This document shows, piece after piece, positions 1 through 6,361 of a stretch of 6,552 bases of DNA. The stretch spans positions 1 to 6,552 of the forward strand of contig MWAR01000569.1 in the NCBI GenBank assembly GCA_002068715.1, in the 5' to 3' direction. Every line of letters begins with the position of its first letter. Position 1 is the first letter of the stretch. A program made the translations under genes and the position numbers. The notes under the pieces were generated by a model, which did no database searches, was not told the origin of the DNA, and was given only the letters and a program-made list of their open reading frames with translations. Source of the stretch: a bacterium ADurb.Bin374 (GTDB lineage: Bacteria > Riflebacteria > Ozemobacteria > Ozemobacterales > Ozemobacteraceae).

Positions 1-2
1 CC

Positions 3-575
3 GCCACTCTCCAGGCGCATTGTGACACGTTTGCCGGGCCTGTTCTCATCGAGGCGAAGACCGCCCTGGAAAAAGGCGATGTCACCCCGCTACTGAAATG
101 GGTGAAGCCGGAGATGGAGGAGTCGATCAGAACGGCCTTCGATGTCGCGCTCCGCACGCGGCGCACGGACCGGGAGACGGCTGACAGAACCTTCTTCGAA
201 CACTTCGTGCGAATCCATCGGGAAGGGGAAGGCGCGGAATACACCGGCATCAAGCCCATCGGCACGGATCTTCCGCCGGCGATTGTCGCGGCCGATCGCG
301 CGATCGAGTCTGGCTCCTCCCGTGAACTCGTAGAGATTCTTACGCGGGACCTCCTTCGCTCGGTCCAGGAGAAATACCGCCACACACTCGAAAAGAAGCG
401 CGTCTCGGAAACAAGTGTTGCCGTCGGTCGGGAGTATGTGGCAGCGTATGTGGAATACGTTCATTATGTCGAGGCCCTCTCGAACCTGATGAACGAATCT
501 GGCGGTCATCACGATAAAAAGAAAACTGCGGGCGAGCCTGGAAACAGCGGTTCCTGCGCCCGCCACGGGAAATGA
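3..575 (+). CDS. DUF6448-family exported protein, 5' end missing
   Basis: The reading frame is open from the window edge, so the start codon and most of a signal peptide lie upstream; 190 residues are visible. The first visible residues are ATLQAHCDTFAGPV. From memory of the family this matches DUF6448 proteins, which have an AHCDT-x-x-GPV motif right after the signal peptide. Other agreeing segments are the FFEHFVRIHREGEGAEYTG block (visible residues about 65-85), an SVAVGREYVAAYVEYVHYVE block near residues 140-160, and an overall helical character. The Ala before HCDT looks like a signal peptidase site, so the mature protein may begin with His. The C-terminus carries a short His- and Lys-rich tail (GGHHDKKK) ending in RHGK, which suggests metal contact but does not prove it. 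The biochemical role of the family is not known to me. The TetR gene follows after 18 bases, so co-transcription is likely. Family call confident; function unknown. Confidence 0.85.
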   Translation, partial: ATLQAHCDTFAGPVLIEAKTALEKGDVTPLLKWVKPEMEESIRTAFDVALRTRRTDRETADRTFFEHFVRIHREGEGAEYTGIKPIGTDLPPAIVAADRAIESGSSRELVEILTRDLLRSVQEKYRHTLEKKRVSETSVAVGREYVAAYVEYVHYVEALSNLMNESGGHHDKKKTAGEPGNSGSCARHGK

Positions 576-593
576 CGAAGGAGCGGTATCACG

Positions 594-1205
594 ATGAAGC
601 GCTCATCAACGAATGAACAGAGCCGGAAAAGCGAGATTCTTCTTGCCGCGCGGAACCTGATCTTCCTCGAGGGCGCTTCGAAGCTGACCATGCGCCGGCT
701 CGGCGAGGCGGTCGCCATCACCGAGCCGGCGGTATACCGCCATTTCCGCAACAAGGAGGAGCTGCTCGGAGAGCTGGTCCGATTCATGTTCGACGGCTGG
801 GAGGAAAAGCTGACGGCTCTCAAAGCCGAGCCTGTTCCCGCCTCGGAAAAGCTTATCAAACTTGGCAAGCTGCATCTGAACCACCTCTTCGAGCATCAGT
901 TCAATCCCGTGCTTCTCCTTTCCGAGGCCAGCGTCGCGGAGCAGCCGGCCGTGGCAGCCGTTCTCAACGAAAAAGGGGAGCGCATTGCCTCCGTCATGGT
1001 GGCGGTGATCCAGGAGGGTTGCACATCGGGTGAATTCCCTCCGGATCTTCACATCAAATCCGCATTGCTGGCCATTCTCGGGGTTCTCCAGGGAAGCCTG
1101 ATCCGATGGACCCTCACCCGATCGATACGCGGGCTCGCTTCCGACGTTGACGGAGCGCTCAGGCTCATCGTCAAAGGTCTTTCCGCACATCCGCCGAAAC
1201 GCTGA
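594..1205 (+). CDS. TetR/AcrR-family transcriptional regulator
   Basis: A 203-residue protein of typical TetR size. Residues about 10-57 form the N-terminal DNA-binding domain. The helix-turn-helix lies around residues 31-50 (LTMRRLGEAVAITEPAVYRHF), followed by RNKEELL, the usual end of the domain. The rest is helical and variable, as expected for the ligand-binding and dimerisation domain; its ligand cannot be read from sequence. ATG at 594 is chosen because GAAGGAG (577-583) sits 10 bases upstream and the DNA-binding domain begins shortly after it. The gene starts 18 bases after the DUF6448 stop, so it probably closes an operon that begins upstream of the window. TetR proteins usually repress their own operon, but the promoter region where an operator would lie is outside the window. 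No clear palindromic operator is visible downstream. Confidence 0.93.
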   Translation: MKRSSTNEQSRKSEILLAARNLIFLEGASKLTMRRLGEAVAITEPAVYRHFRNKEELLGELVRFMFDGWEEKLTALKAEPVPASEKLIKLGKLHLNHLFEHQFNPVLLLSEASVAEQPAVAAVLNEKGERIASVMVAVIQEGCTSGEFPPDLHIKSALLAILGVLQGSLIRWTLTRSIRGLASDVDGALRLIVKGLSAHPPKR

Positions 1206-1261
1206 TTCATTCCCTTCTCGAGGCGCTTCTCGCGTCGCACTTCCCGAATTCGTTGCCGTTG

Positions 1262-1291
1262 CGGACAGGGGGCGCGGACTTGTGGCATACT
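1262..1291 (+). promoter_or_regulatory. Candidate sigma70-type promoter for the B12-sensor gene
   Basis: CGGACA (1262-1267, 4 of 6 matches to TTGACA) is separated by 18 bases from CATACT (1286-1291, 4 of 6 to TATAAT). A TG one base before the -10 (1283-1284) gives an extended -10. Transcription would start near 1298, ahead of the GGAGG ribosome-binding site at 1311-1315. The match is moderate and was found by eye. The 117-base gap between the TetR stop and the next gene supports a separate promoter. No obvious terminator hairpin for the TetR operon was seen in this gap. Confidence 0.35.
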
Positions 1292-1322
1292 GGATCAAAG
1301 AGTTTTCACCGGAGGATCCCGT

Positions 1323-2417
1323 ATGCAACAGCTGCTGGCCGATACCGGCCGACTGAGCCCCATTCCTGCCGCGGCCGCGGAAGCCTATGATGCCCGGAAA
1401 GGCCTGCTGGCCGAGCGGGTCAACCTGACCCTGATGGCGCGACCGTATCTGACCGACCTCATCGGAATGACGGCCGGCGTCGAAATGATGCAGGACAATC
1501 ACCGCAACCATGCGATGTTTTTGACGACGGTTCTGCACCTGAGCGCCTTCAGGCTTCTTGCGTCGGTCCTGCCCTGGGTCTACCGCACGTATCAGCAGCA
1601 CGGCTTTTCCCATGCGTATTTTCCCGTCGAGTTGAATGCCTGGAAACAGGCCATTCAGAAAGAACTCGAGCCCGATACGGCCGCGGCGATCCTGCCGGTC
1701 TACGACTGGATGCTGGAGCACCATGACGCGGTGCTCCGGATCGCAGACGAGTTGTCGGTCCCCCCCGAACAGGCTTTGCCCGACGAAACGGAGACGTTTC
1801 TCGATACCCTGCTGACCCAGGATCTGCCGCATGCCATCGAGATCGGGGAAAAGCGCCTGCAGCCTTCGTGCAACCCCGGCGCATTTTATCAGAACACCCT
1901 CCAGCCGGCGATGTACGAGGTGGGGAACCGCTGGGAGCGCGGAGAGGTGACCGTCGCCGAGGAGCATCTCGCAACCGCGACGGCGCAGGCCGTCGTGGCC
2001 ACCCTGCAGGGGAAAGCCGTTCTATCACCCAAGACACGCGGGCGGGCTCTTATCTCCACTGCTGTTGGTGAGCTGCACGAACTGGGGGCCAGGATGATTT
2101 CCCATTGTCTCGAGGCAGACGGATGGGATGTCACGTTCCTGGGCGCCAATGCTCCCATGAACGATCTCATCGGGATGGCGCGCCGGATCCGGCCGCGGTT
2201 CATCGGCATATCGATATCGATGCCCTACTACCTCCACCATGTGAAACGCCTGATCGATTTCCTTGCTGCCGACCAGGATCTGCGCAGGATTCCCCTGTTG
2301 ATCGGCGGGCAGGTGTTTGCGATGTTCCCCGAGGCCGCCGCCTGCCTTCCCGGAGCCAAAATCGTCACAACCTGTACCGAAACGGTCGAACTGGCGCGAA
2401 GTTTGGGAATTGGCTGA
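1323..2417 (+). CDS. Cobalamin (B12)-binding sensor protein with CarH/MetH-type cap domain
   Basis: A 364-residue soluble protein. Residues about 155-235 form a helical B12-cap domain with the W-x9-EH motif (W204, E214, H215; segment WERGEVTVAEEH), which in CarH and MetH covers the upper face of cobalamin. Residues about 240-364 are a Rossmann-type B12-binding domain with ELHELG (E250, H252, G255), the ExHxxG variant of DxHxxG whose His is the lower cobalt ligand. It continues with a DVTFLGANAP strand-loop and GG at 328-329 near the nucleotide tail. Residues about 25-150 are helical and unfamiliar, vaguely like RsbR-type sensor domains. There is no MerR DNA-binding domain, so this is not a CarH repressor, and no methyltransferase domain. 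In Thermus CarH the residue after the Trp is the light-activated His ligand; here it is Glu205. A signalling role through a protein partner is likely. ATG 1323 has GGAGG seven bases upstream. B12 binding is confident; the output is inferred. Confidence 0.9.
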   Translation: MQQLLADTGRLSPIPAAAAEAYDARKGLLAERVNLTLMARPYLTDLIGMTAGVEMMQDNHRNHAMFLTTVLHLSAFRLLASVLPWVYRTYQQHGFSHAYFPVELNAWKQAIQKELEPDTAAAILPVYDWMLEHHDAVLRIADELSVPPEQALPDETETFLDTLLTQDLPHAIEIGEKRLQPSCNPGAFYQNTLQPAMYEVGNRWERGEVTVAEEHLATATAQAVVATLQGKAVLSPKTRGRALISTAVGELHELGARMISHCLEADGWDVTFLGANAPMNDLIGMARRIRPRFIGISISMPYYLHHVKRLIDFLAADQDLRRIPLLIGGQVFAMFPEAAACLPGAKIVTTCTETVELARSLGIG

Positions 2418-2702
2418 CACGTCCACGATCGAGGAACGGCAGCTCGAACCGAAGACTGCGACAGGCTCTACCTGTATTCCGATGGAGTTACGGAGCGACG
2501 GAATGCCTTGGGGGAACAGTTCGTTGATGAGCGTCTGATGGCCTCGGTGGCCTGCGGAGGCGATCGGTCGCTTCGAGAGACGGTTGAGGCCGCCATTGCA
2601 GACAACGACGCGTTTGGCGCCCCCAATCCGGCCGGTGATGATCTCACACTCCTTGGGATCGAACTCACCTACCCGCACGAGGAGTCGGCAGAGCGGGGCT
2701 GA
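2410..2702 (+). pseudogene. Remnant of a SpoIIE/PP2C-type serine phosphatase gene (C-terminal third, frameshifted)
   Basis: Positions 2454-2702 translate without a stop to a segment typical of the C-terminus of SpoIIE-domain phosphatases. DRLYLYSDGVTE (from 2460) holds the metal-binding Asp of the SDG motif. GEQFVDERLM follows, and AGDDLTLLGIEL near the end holds the conserved Asp pair. Just upstream, in the +1 frame (2410-2451), DTSTIEERQLEP looks like the residues that normally precede this block, so a frameshift lies near 2450. The roughly 110-120 residues that should form the first two thirds of the domain are absent: sequence directly upstream is the end of the B12 gene. No ATG or GTG with a ribosome-binding site opens the frame, and an in-frame TGA (2415-2417) closes it upstream. 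I read it as a decayed gene, once in an operon with the B12 sensor, that lost its 5' part by deletion. A functional short protein is unlikely. Confidence 0.75.
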
Positions 2703-2805
2703 TTCTCCCGACTGCACGACGGAAGGGAATGGTGGTCCGTAGCGTTGCGAAGGTACCGCATCGTACGTTTCAAGGTGATCGATGTCAGGGGACGTTTGGG
2801 ATCAC

Positions 2806-2834
2806 TGGATGATTTCCCATGGTGTGCCGATAAT
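2806..2834 (+). promoter_or_regulatory. Candidate sigma70-type promoter for the 608-residue exported protein
   Basis: GATAAT (2829-2834) matches the -10 consensus at 5 of 6 positions. TGGATG (2806-2811), 17 bases upstream, is only a weak -35 (3 of 6). A start near 2841 would leave a short leader before the AAGGAGG ribosome-binding site (2864-2870). The rest of the stretch 2703-2875 shows no gene and no convincing hairpin. Confidence 0.4.
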
Positions 2835-2875
2835 ACCTGCAAAAGATGTTCGTCCGGAACAACAAGGAGGCCACC

Positions 2876-4702
2876 ATGTCCATCCCGAGACGGAACGGCG
2901 CACCGCCTTTCCCCCAGCGTCACGGGTCAGATATCCCGGGTCACGAGCCGACACAGGAACAGGCTGCCGGATGGCGACTGAGCGCGATCCTGCTCGCCAC
3001 GGCTCTCGGTCTGAGCACGCTGCCCGTCGCCGAGGCCGGCGGAGCCCTGGACTGGCTCTCGTCGAAGCGTCCATCCTCGAAGACGCAGGCCGTCAGCGCA
3101 TCTCCTGCGCCGGCCCCTCAGGCGGGTTCCCGGCAGAGCACGAAGGTACCCGACTTTTTCGCTTCCGATGTTCAGCCCGATGTCACCGGTCAGACGCTGA
3201 ACCTGGTCAAGTTTGTCGAGTCACACTGGACGCATTCCAGAAAGAACCTGGAAACCGTCACGAGGGCCCTCATGGGGAAAGTGCCCGAAAAAAAATGCGG
3301 CGACATCGCGGCGAAACTGCTGACGATCGATACCCAAAGCTATAAAGAAGCGGTCAAAGCCGGCGCTGTCGGCATCAACGGACTCGTCGAGGGAAACCGG
3401 ACGCTCGACCGACTGATCGTCGAGCTGAATCGCATCATCACCGCACCCCGGGAAGAGACGATGGCTTCGCTCGAGAAAACGCTCGCGAAGGTCAGCCAGG
3501 CGAACCAAAACCAGATGCGCCTGGCACGCACCTATCTCGCCGCAGCGGAGCGGCTGATCTCTATGGGCCAGGAATCATATCAGACCCTCGAGCTGATCCC
3601 GACCCTGTCGATCGCGCCGCTCGACATCTACGTGCAGGCGTCGAAAGCCATCATGAAACAGATCCAGTCGAGCAATGAAGCCCTCAAGGGGCTCCTGCTC
3701 AATATCCAGAACGGCTGCGAACAGGTGACCTCGGGAATCGAGTTGATGACCGCCACGATCAAGACGACGCTTCGTTTCTCTGACCACTTCGCGTTCGCGC
3801 AGTATCCGCTGATCAATCTGCCGGTGCCGACGCGTGAAAAGCTGTTTTCGCAGCTTTCCGGCCTGAAAAACACGGTCCGCGGAGTCGACAACACGCTCTC
3901 GATCGGCGATTCCCACGTCAAAAACGCGACCCAGCAGTTCGCGCATCTCTGCGAGGCGGCGACGGCGAAGATCCGTGATTCACTGAAGTATATCAACCCG
4001 ATGGATCCCGGAAGTGGGAATCTGAACCAGATTTCTGGCTACGCCCACAACCAGGTGAGCGGCCTGTACCAGCGGCTCAAGGAAAACGTCGCCGAGATGA
4101 AGATGGCGATGGCCAAAGCCGGTCGCACCGAAACAGCAGGCGTTCCCCAGATCGCGCTGGAAACCGGCGAGCAGGTGCAGGAGCGCCGTTCGAAGGCCGT
4201 CACCGAAGAAAAACTGCCGATGTTCCTGCTTGGAAATGGTGGACAGAAGCGTGGGAACGGCACCTCCGAGCCGTCGCCGCGCCTTGCCTTGACGCCGGCC
4301 CCGCTCGAGGCCCCCGCTCCGGACGCTTCCATGGGCCAGACCACCGTCCTGTACCGCGAAGACGGAGTCGCGAATGGGGGCATTGCCCCGGCCGCCCCTG
4401 CGGTGGACACGTTCGGCATGGACGAAATGGGGATCATCAGGCAGGAATTGGGCGGGGAACTGCCCTACATCAGCTCGGCGAAGGCCGATGCCGCCCTGAA
4501 TACGATGAACGAGCCGACATCCGACGCGATGATGCTGCCGGACGACAGCATCGCGAAAGCCGAGTTTTCCGATCCCGGAAGCGCCGACGGTCGCGATCTC
4601 GAGCTGATGCGCATGGATTCCGCCCCTACGATGTCCGACGCGTCGGACCTGATTCCGATGCTGCGACTTGACGATGCGGGCTCGAAGAACTTCTCGGAGT
4701 GA
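2876..4702 (+). CDS. Hypothetical exported helical protein, 608 residues
   Basis: I do not recognise a family. ATG 2876 is chosen because AAGGAGG (2864-2870) lies five bases upstream; the in-frame ATG at 2846 has no such site. A hydrophobic stretch at residues 37-52 (AILLATALGLSTLPVAEA) ending in AEA before Gly55 looks like a Sec signal peptide cleaved after Ala54. The 34-residue polar region before it is unusually long. Residues about 58-95 are a Ser/Pro/Ala/Gln-rich linker. Residues about 103-415 are predominantly helical, rich in Lys, Glu, Gln and Asn, with three scattered Cys (141, 281, 359). From about 416 to the end the protein is low in predicted structure, rich in Pro, Ala, Gly, Asp and Met, and acidic near the C-terminus. 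No catalytic motif, lipobox or further membrane span is visible. It is probably periplasmic or envelope-associated. It stands alone, between a weak promoter and a shared terminator. Confidence 0.85.
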   Translation: MSIPRRNGAPPFPQRHGSDIPGHEPTQEQAAGWRLSAILLATALGLSTLPVAEAGGALDWLSSKRPSSKTQAVSASPAPAPQAGSRQSTKVPDFFASDVQPDVTGQTLNLVKFVESHWTHSRKNLETVTRALMGKVPEKKCGDIAAKLLTIDTQSYKEAVKAGAVGINGLVEGNRTLDRLIVELNRIITAPREETMASLEKTLAKVSQANQNQMRLARTYLAAAERLISMGQESYQTLELIPTLSIAPLDIYVQASKAIMKQIQSSNEALKGLLLNIQNGCEQVTSGIELMTATIKTTLRFSDHFAFAQYPLINLPVPTREKLFSQLSGLKNTVRGVDNTLSIGDSHVKNATQQFAHLCEAATAKIRDSLKYINPMDPGSGNLNQISGYAHNQVSGLYQRLKENVAEMKMAMAKAGRTETAGVPQIALETGEQVQERRSKAVTEEKLPMFLLGNGGQKRGNGTSEPSPRLALTPAPLEAPAPDASMGQTTVLYREDGVANGGIAPAAPAVDTFGMDEMGIIRQELGGELPYISSAKADAALNTMNEPTSDAMMLPDDSIAKAEFSDPGSADGRDLELMRMDSAPTMSDASDLIPMLRLDDAGSKNFSE

Positions 4703-4730
4703 TCCGGGAAACAAATCCGCAAACGAAAAA

Positions 4731-4762
4731 ATCACCCCGGCGGGACGATCCGCCGGGGTGAT
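4731..4762. terminator. Bidirectional intrinsic terminator between convergent genes
   Basis: A perfect 13-bp inverted repeat (ATCACCCCGGCGG at 4731-4743, its complement at 4750-4762) encloses a six-base loop. On the minus strand the hairpin is followed by a run of T (complement of the A-run at 4726-4731), so it is a strong terminator for the minus-strand gene ending at 4781. On the plus strand it is followed by TTGTATATA, a weaker U-tract that can still end transcription of the 608-residue gene stopping at 4702. Confidence 0.92.
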
Positions 4763-4780
4763 TGTATATACTCCGATATT

Positions 4781-5140
4781 TCAGGCGAATGTGTCGAGAA
4801 AACGCCCGATCTGAAGAGGTTGCTCGCCGCGAACCGGCTGGGCGATCAGGGCCGCGATGACGGAGTTGACGTCGCGGGTGCTCTGGCTCACCGCCCGGGA
4901 CATCTGGGCGGTAAGTTGCTTCACTGCGTGACTGCGCTGCTGCAGACGTGAGTATTCCGCGGATGCGGCTTCTTTCGACGCCTGGACCGAGGCGGTCTGG
5001 TATTGGAAACGAACCTCAGCGGAGGCCTGCCAGGCTTCCGCCTTGACCCGATTGGCGGTCTGACTGGCGCGCAATGCGGCCTCGCTCTGTTTGACGTCGA
5101 GCGAGAGAGCTGATTGAGAGGCAGCCATATCAATTTTCAT
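4781..5140 (-). CDS. Small Ala/Ser/Gln-rich helical protein, unknown function
   Basis: A 119-residue protein with no family I recognise. The start is the ATG complementary to 5138-5140, seven bases or so after a GGGGAGGA ribosome-binding site on the minus strand. The sequence (MKIDMAASQSALSLDVKQSE onward) lacks a signal peptide or membrane span. It is dominated by Ala, Ser, Gln, Lys, Glu and Val in heptad-like spacing over about residues 8-95, which predicts long amphipathic helices, perhaps a coiled coil. The tail (QPVRGEQPLQIGRFLDTFA) is different, with Pro, Gly and Phe. There is no Cys and no catalytic motif. The frame stays open far upstream into antisense hemB, but that extension is not credible. 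The gene has its own near-consensus promoter and ends at the shared terminator, so it is a monocistronic and probably well-expressed unit. Structural or scaffolding roles are possible but unproven. Confidence 0.78.
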   Translation of the reverse strand: MKIDMAASQSALSLDVKQSEAALRASQTANRVKAEAWQASAEVRFQYQTASVQASKEAASAEYSRLQQRSHAVKQLTAQMSRAVSQSTRDVNSVIAALIAQPVRGEQPLQIGRFLDTFA

Positions 5141-5173
5141 GGTCGTTCCTCCCCGAACGAGCACGATTCGTGT

Positions 5174-5215
5174 CCTGACAAAAATATATATACGCCGCAA
5201 AGGGCCTGTCAAAAA
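5174..5215 (-). repeat. Pair of 11-base direct repeats spanning the minus-strand promoter
   Basis: On the minus strand TTTTTGACAGG (complement of 5205-5215) and TTTTTGTCAGG (complement of 5174-5184) differ at one base. Their starts are 31 bases apart, close to three helical turns. The first covers the -35 and the second covers the region from the -10 to the probable start site. This is a suitable layout for a repressor or activator binding two sites on one face, but part of the similarity comes from T-tracts and the -35 consensus itself. Confidence 0.5.
5183..5212 (-). promoter_or_regulatory. Strong sigma70-type promoter for the small minus-strand gene
   Basis: On the minus strand, TTGACA (complement of 5207-5212) is a perfect -35. 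TATATT (complement of 5183-5188) matches the -10 at 5 of 6 positions, with an 18-base spacer; TATATA with a 16-base spacer is an alternative register. Immediately upstream of the -35 is TTTTCTTTT, resembling an UP element. Transcription should start near 5176, giving a leader of about 35 bases that includes the short odd palindrome CACGA-T-TCGTG (5162-5172). Confidence 0.8.
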
Positions 5216-5302
5216 GAAAATGCACGACATATCACCGGCAAACATGGACAAACGAAGGCAAACAACGCCGCACATAGATTCATTCGCCGACAAGAGCCGG
5301 GA

Positions 5303-5331
5303 TGTACACCCGCGGACGGAAGTGGTATCTT
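5303..5331 (+). promoter_or_regulatory. Candidate promoter for hemB and the radical SAM gene
   Basis: TGTACA (5303-5308, 4 of 6 to the -35 consensus) is separated by 17 bases from TATCTT (5326-5331, 4 of 6 to the -10). TG at 5323-5324 provides an extended -10. Transcription would begin near 5338, about 40 bases before the hemB ATG. The stretch 5213-5300 between this and the divergent promoter is relatively A-rich and shows no gene or clear hairpin. Confidence 0.45.
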
Positions 5332-5377
5332 CGTGGGAACATACTGCAAGGAACTTCGCAGAGCAGGAGGAGCCATC

Positions 5378-6361
5378 ATGTCGTTCCCACTTCACAGACC
5401 GCGTCGACTCAGAGCCGATCGACGGATTCGGGCGCTCGTCCGGGAGACACACGTGCGGCCGGAGTCGCTTATTCTGCCTCTCTTCGTCATGGAGGGTATC
5501 ACCGAACCCCGTCCGATCCAGGCGATGCCAGGGCATTTCCAGTGGCCGGCCGAGCAGATCGACCTTCCCGTTCGTGATGCCATGGCGAATGGCGTCCGAA
5601 GTTTTCTCCTGTTCGGAATTCCATCGCAAAAGGACGCCGTCGCCTCGTCTGCTGTCGATCCTGACGGGATCGTTCCGCAGGCGCTGCGCTGGTTGAAGAA
5701 TGCATGTCCCGATGCCTGGGTGATCACCGACGTCTGCCTGTGCGCCTACACGGACCACGGTCACTGCGGCTTGCTCGACGGGGACGGCGGGATCCGGAAC
5801 GACGATTCCCTGCCGGTGCTGGCGGCGATGTCGCTGGCCCACGTCAGGGCCGGAGCCGACATGATTGCTCCCTCCGATATGATGGACGGCCGGATCGGGG
5901 CGATCCGGAAGGTTCTTGACGCCGCCGGCTTCGTTGAAACGCCGATCATGTCGTATGCGGCGAAGTTCGCGTCGAGCTTTTACGGTCCCTTCCGGGAAGC
6001 CGCCCACTCGGCTCCGCAGAAGGGCGATCGCAAGGGATATCAGATGGATCCGGCCAACGCCCGGGAAGCGCTGCGCGAGATGCGTCTCGATCTAGAGGAA
6101 GGCGCTGACGTGCTGATGGTGAAGCCCGGCATGCCGTATCTCGATATTCTCGCCGCCGCGCGCCGGGAATTCGATGTGCCCCTGGCGGTCTATCAGGTTT
6201 CGGGTGAATTCAGCATGATCAAGGCCGCCGCCGCGCGTGGCTGGATCGACGAGAAGACGGCAATTCTCGAGTCGCTGACCGCGCTTCGCCGCGCCGGCGC
6301 CGACTGGATTCTCACCTACTTTGCCCCCGAAGCGGCAAAATGGCTCCGGGAGGGTCTGTGA
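5378..6361 (+). CDS. hemB: Porphobilinogen synthase (delta-aminolevulinic acid dehydratase)
   Basis: HemB condenses two molecules of 5-aminolevulinate to porphobilinogen, the common precursor of heme, siroheme and cobalamin, in the cytoplasm. The 327-residue product has normal family length. The zinc site is present as VCLCAYTDHGHC (Cys120, Cys122, Cys130), so this is a zinc-dependent type. The two active-site lysines are in YAAKFASSFYGPFREAAHSA (Lys196) and in ADVLMVKPGMPYLDI (Lys249, the Schiff-base lysine by family knowledge). The APSDMMDGRIGAIR and VYQVSGEFSM blocks are also intact. ATG 5378 is chosen because AGGAGGA (5365-5371) sits six bases upstream and the product starts like other HemB proteins (RPRRLR); the in-frame ATG at 5114 would lie inside the opposite-strand gene. 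The stop overlaps the start of the next gene by four bases, so the two are probably translationally coupled. Confidence 0.98.
   Translation: MSFPLHRPRRLRADRRIRALVRETHVRPESLILPLFVMEGITEPRPIQAMPGHFQWPAEQIDLPVRDAMANGVRSFLLFGIPSQKDAVASSAVDPDGIVPQALRWLKNACPDAWVITDVCLCAYTDHGHCGLLDGDGGIRNDDSLPVLAAMSLAHVRAGADMIAPSDMMDGRIGAIRKVLDAAGFVETPIMSYAAKFASSFYGPFREAAHSAPQKGDRKGYQMDPANAREALREMRLDLEEGADVLMVKPGMPYLDILAAARREFDVPLAVYQVSGEFSMIKAAAARGWIDEKTAILESLTALRRAGADWILTYFAPEAAKWLREGL

Noticed and set aside
293..306. Perfect 14-base palindrome CGATCGCGCGATCG, considered as an operator for the TetR regulator
   Set aside because: It lies inside conserved DUF6448 coding sequence (codons for ADRAIE), far from any promoter, and GC-rich coding DNA produces such palindromes by chance.
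606..1967. 453-codon open frame on the minus strand across the TetR and B12 genes
   Set aside because: It is the antisense of two clearly conserved genes, with Arg/Gly/Gln-rich shadow composition and no family features.
2209..2220. Palindrome ATCGATATCGAT within the B12 gene
   Set aside because: It encodes the conserved beta-strand GISIS of the B12-binding domain, so codon content explains it. No regulatory context.
2797..2820. Possible hairpin TGGGA...TCCCA upstream of the exported-protein gene
   Set aside because: Only five base pairs with a loop of more than ten bases, and no T-run; not convincing as a terminator or riboswitch.
2846..2875. ATG at 2846 as start of the 608-residue protein
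   Set aside because: It lacks a ribosome-binding site, while AAGGAGG sits correctly before ATG 2876. The 10 extra codons overlap that site itself.
5114..5377. Upstream in-frame extension of hemB to an ATG at 5114
   Set aside because: It would overlap the opposite-strand gene and its promoter, has no ribosome-binding site and has no HemB-like sequence. ATG 5378 has a strong AGGAGGA site.
4781..6007. Long open frame on the minus strand running through the antisense of hemB, 408 codons
   Set aside because: Only the last 119 codons (from the ATG at 5140) have a ribosome-binding site, a promoter and protein-like composition. The upstream part is the antisense of conserved hemB and is Arg/Gly/Asp-rich, as shadow frames are.
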